Source: Allobosea caraganae
GTDB taxonomy: Bacteria; Pseudomonadota; Alphaproteobacteria; Rhizobiales; Beijerinckiaceae
DNA length: 64,000 nucleotides
Assembly (NCBI RefSeq): GCF_003351345.1
Contig: NZ_QQTO01000021.1
Coordinates: 372,001-436,000, forward strand
Direction: 5' to 3'
Shown here: one piece after another, positions 63,594-64,000 of the stretch
How positions within the stretch are numbered: position 1 is the stretch's first letter
Layout: each line of letters starts with the position of its first letter
Position numbers and translations under genes: made by a program
The notes under the pieces: model-generated
Database searches by the model: none
Told to the model about the DNA's origin: nothing
The model's input: only the letters and a program-made list of their open reading frames with translations

Positions 63594-64000
63594 TCAGATC
63601 TCTTCCGGCTGGAGCAGGATGTCGCTCACCTTGGCGTTGCGGCGCTCCAGCAGCAGGAGCGCGAGGCCGGCCGCGATGATCAGCCCGGCGCCGATCAGCA
63701 TGGTCGGGGTCGGCCAGTCGCCGAAGATGAACCAGCCGAAGACCAGGGCCCAGACGATCAGCGTGTACTGATAGGGCACGACGACCGAGGCCTCGGCGAG
63801 CTTGAGCGAGCGCGTCACGCAGATATGCGCGACCATGGCGACGATGCCGAGCAGCCCGAGCAAGCCGGCATCCTTGAGCGTCGGCGTAACCCAGCCGAAG
63901 GGCAGCAGGATCAGCCCCATGACGAAGGCGCCGAGCGTCTGCCAGGCGACCAGCGTCACGTCGGGAGTGCCGCGCAGTTGCCGGCCGGTGATCATCATGA
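63594..64000 (-). CDS. EamA/DMT-family transporter, C-terminal part
   Basis: The stop is at 63594 and the gene runs off the right edge, leaving about 135 residues. Four or five helices are visible (TLVAWQTLGAFVMGLILLPF, then GLLGLLGIVAMVAHICVTRS, then a helix starting ASVVVPYQYTLIVWALVFGW), with the second EamA repeat pattern. It probably exports a small metabolite; the substrate is unknown. The C-terminal tail is polar (RRNAKVSDILLQPEEI). Confidence 0.85.
   Translation of the reverse strand, partial: MMITGRQLRGTPDVTLVAWQTLGAFVMGLILLPFGWVTPTLKDAGLLGLLGIVAMVAHICVTRSLKLAEASVVVPYQYTLIVWALVFGWFIFGDWPTPTMLIGAGLIIAAGLALLLLERRNAKVSDILLQPEEI

Overview
This is an ordinary, gene-dense stretch of chromosome from a high-GC alphaproteobacterium. 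The best guess is Hyphomicrobiales (Rhizobiales), perhaps near Bosea or Methylobacterium. The reasons are the housekeeping content and order (petABC, a prs/rplY/pth/ychF neighbourhood, hemF, a MarR/OmpR pair resembling PetP/PetR, a DUF1285/NUDIX/DUF6111/cca block, an Omp31-type porin-like protein) and the many dispersed palindromic repeats. The genus is inference. I see no rRNA, tRNA, CRISPR array, insertion sequence or prophage.

Layout. 1-1.7 kb: a metallophosphoesterase fragment, a NUDIX hydrolase and a GNAT acetyltransferase. 1.7-8.6 kb (minus): a MoxR / DUF58 / BatA-DUF4159 / vWA-like membrane operon. 8.7-11.6 kb (plus): DUF1285, CoA-type NUDIX, DUF6111, cca. 11.6-15 kb: hemF and trmL (minus), then an ABC exporter (plus). 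15.2-18.1 kb: the cytochrome bc1 operon petABC with a clear terminator. 18.2-21.5 kb: mtnP-apt-mtnA-class II aldolase, an MTA salvage operon. 21.6-30 kb (mostly minus): MaoC hydratase, ychF, a PIN/RHH toxin-antitoxin pair, pth, rplY, an AbrB-like protein, an ExbD-like protein, yhhQ-queC and prs.

30-41 kb: a lipoprotein, a creatinase-like M24 protein, UbiK-like, YbjN, proC, TetR, a chemoreceptor, csaA, a PPOX-fold protein, GST/LysR and a secreted hydrolase-like protein. 41-50 kb: a histidine kinase/OmpR regulator with MarR, ilvE, DUF1176, moaE, moaD, pgsA and uvrC. 50-56.5 kb: a FitAB-like toxin-antitoxin pair, RidA, lgt, a NDUFAF7-type methyltransferase, pgeF, a FolM-like SDR and a family 2 glycosyltransferase. 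57-64 kb: an Omp31-like protein, GST, rlmJ, an AT-rich orphan membrane gene, RNase T2, an iron alcohol dehydrogenase with a divergent GntR regulator, and the end of an EamA transporter.

The most notable signals lie outside the textbook genes. Palindromic repeats sit inside uvrC (in frame) and at the 3' end of trmL. Two copies of a roughly 110-140 bp element keep their stems by compensatory changes. A terminator-like hairpin lies just upstream of rplY. A 20-bp perfect operator lies between the GntR and alcohol dehydrogenase genes. A strongly AT-rich four-helix membrane gene at 59390-59830 looks foreign. I found no convincing new multi-gene system.
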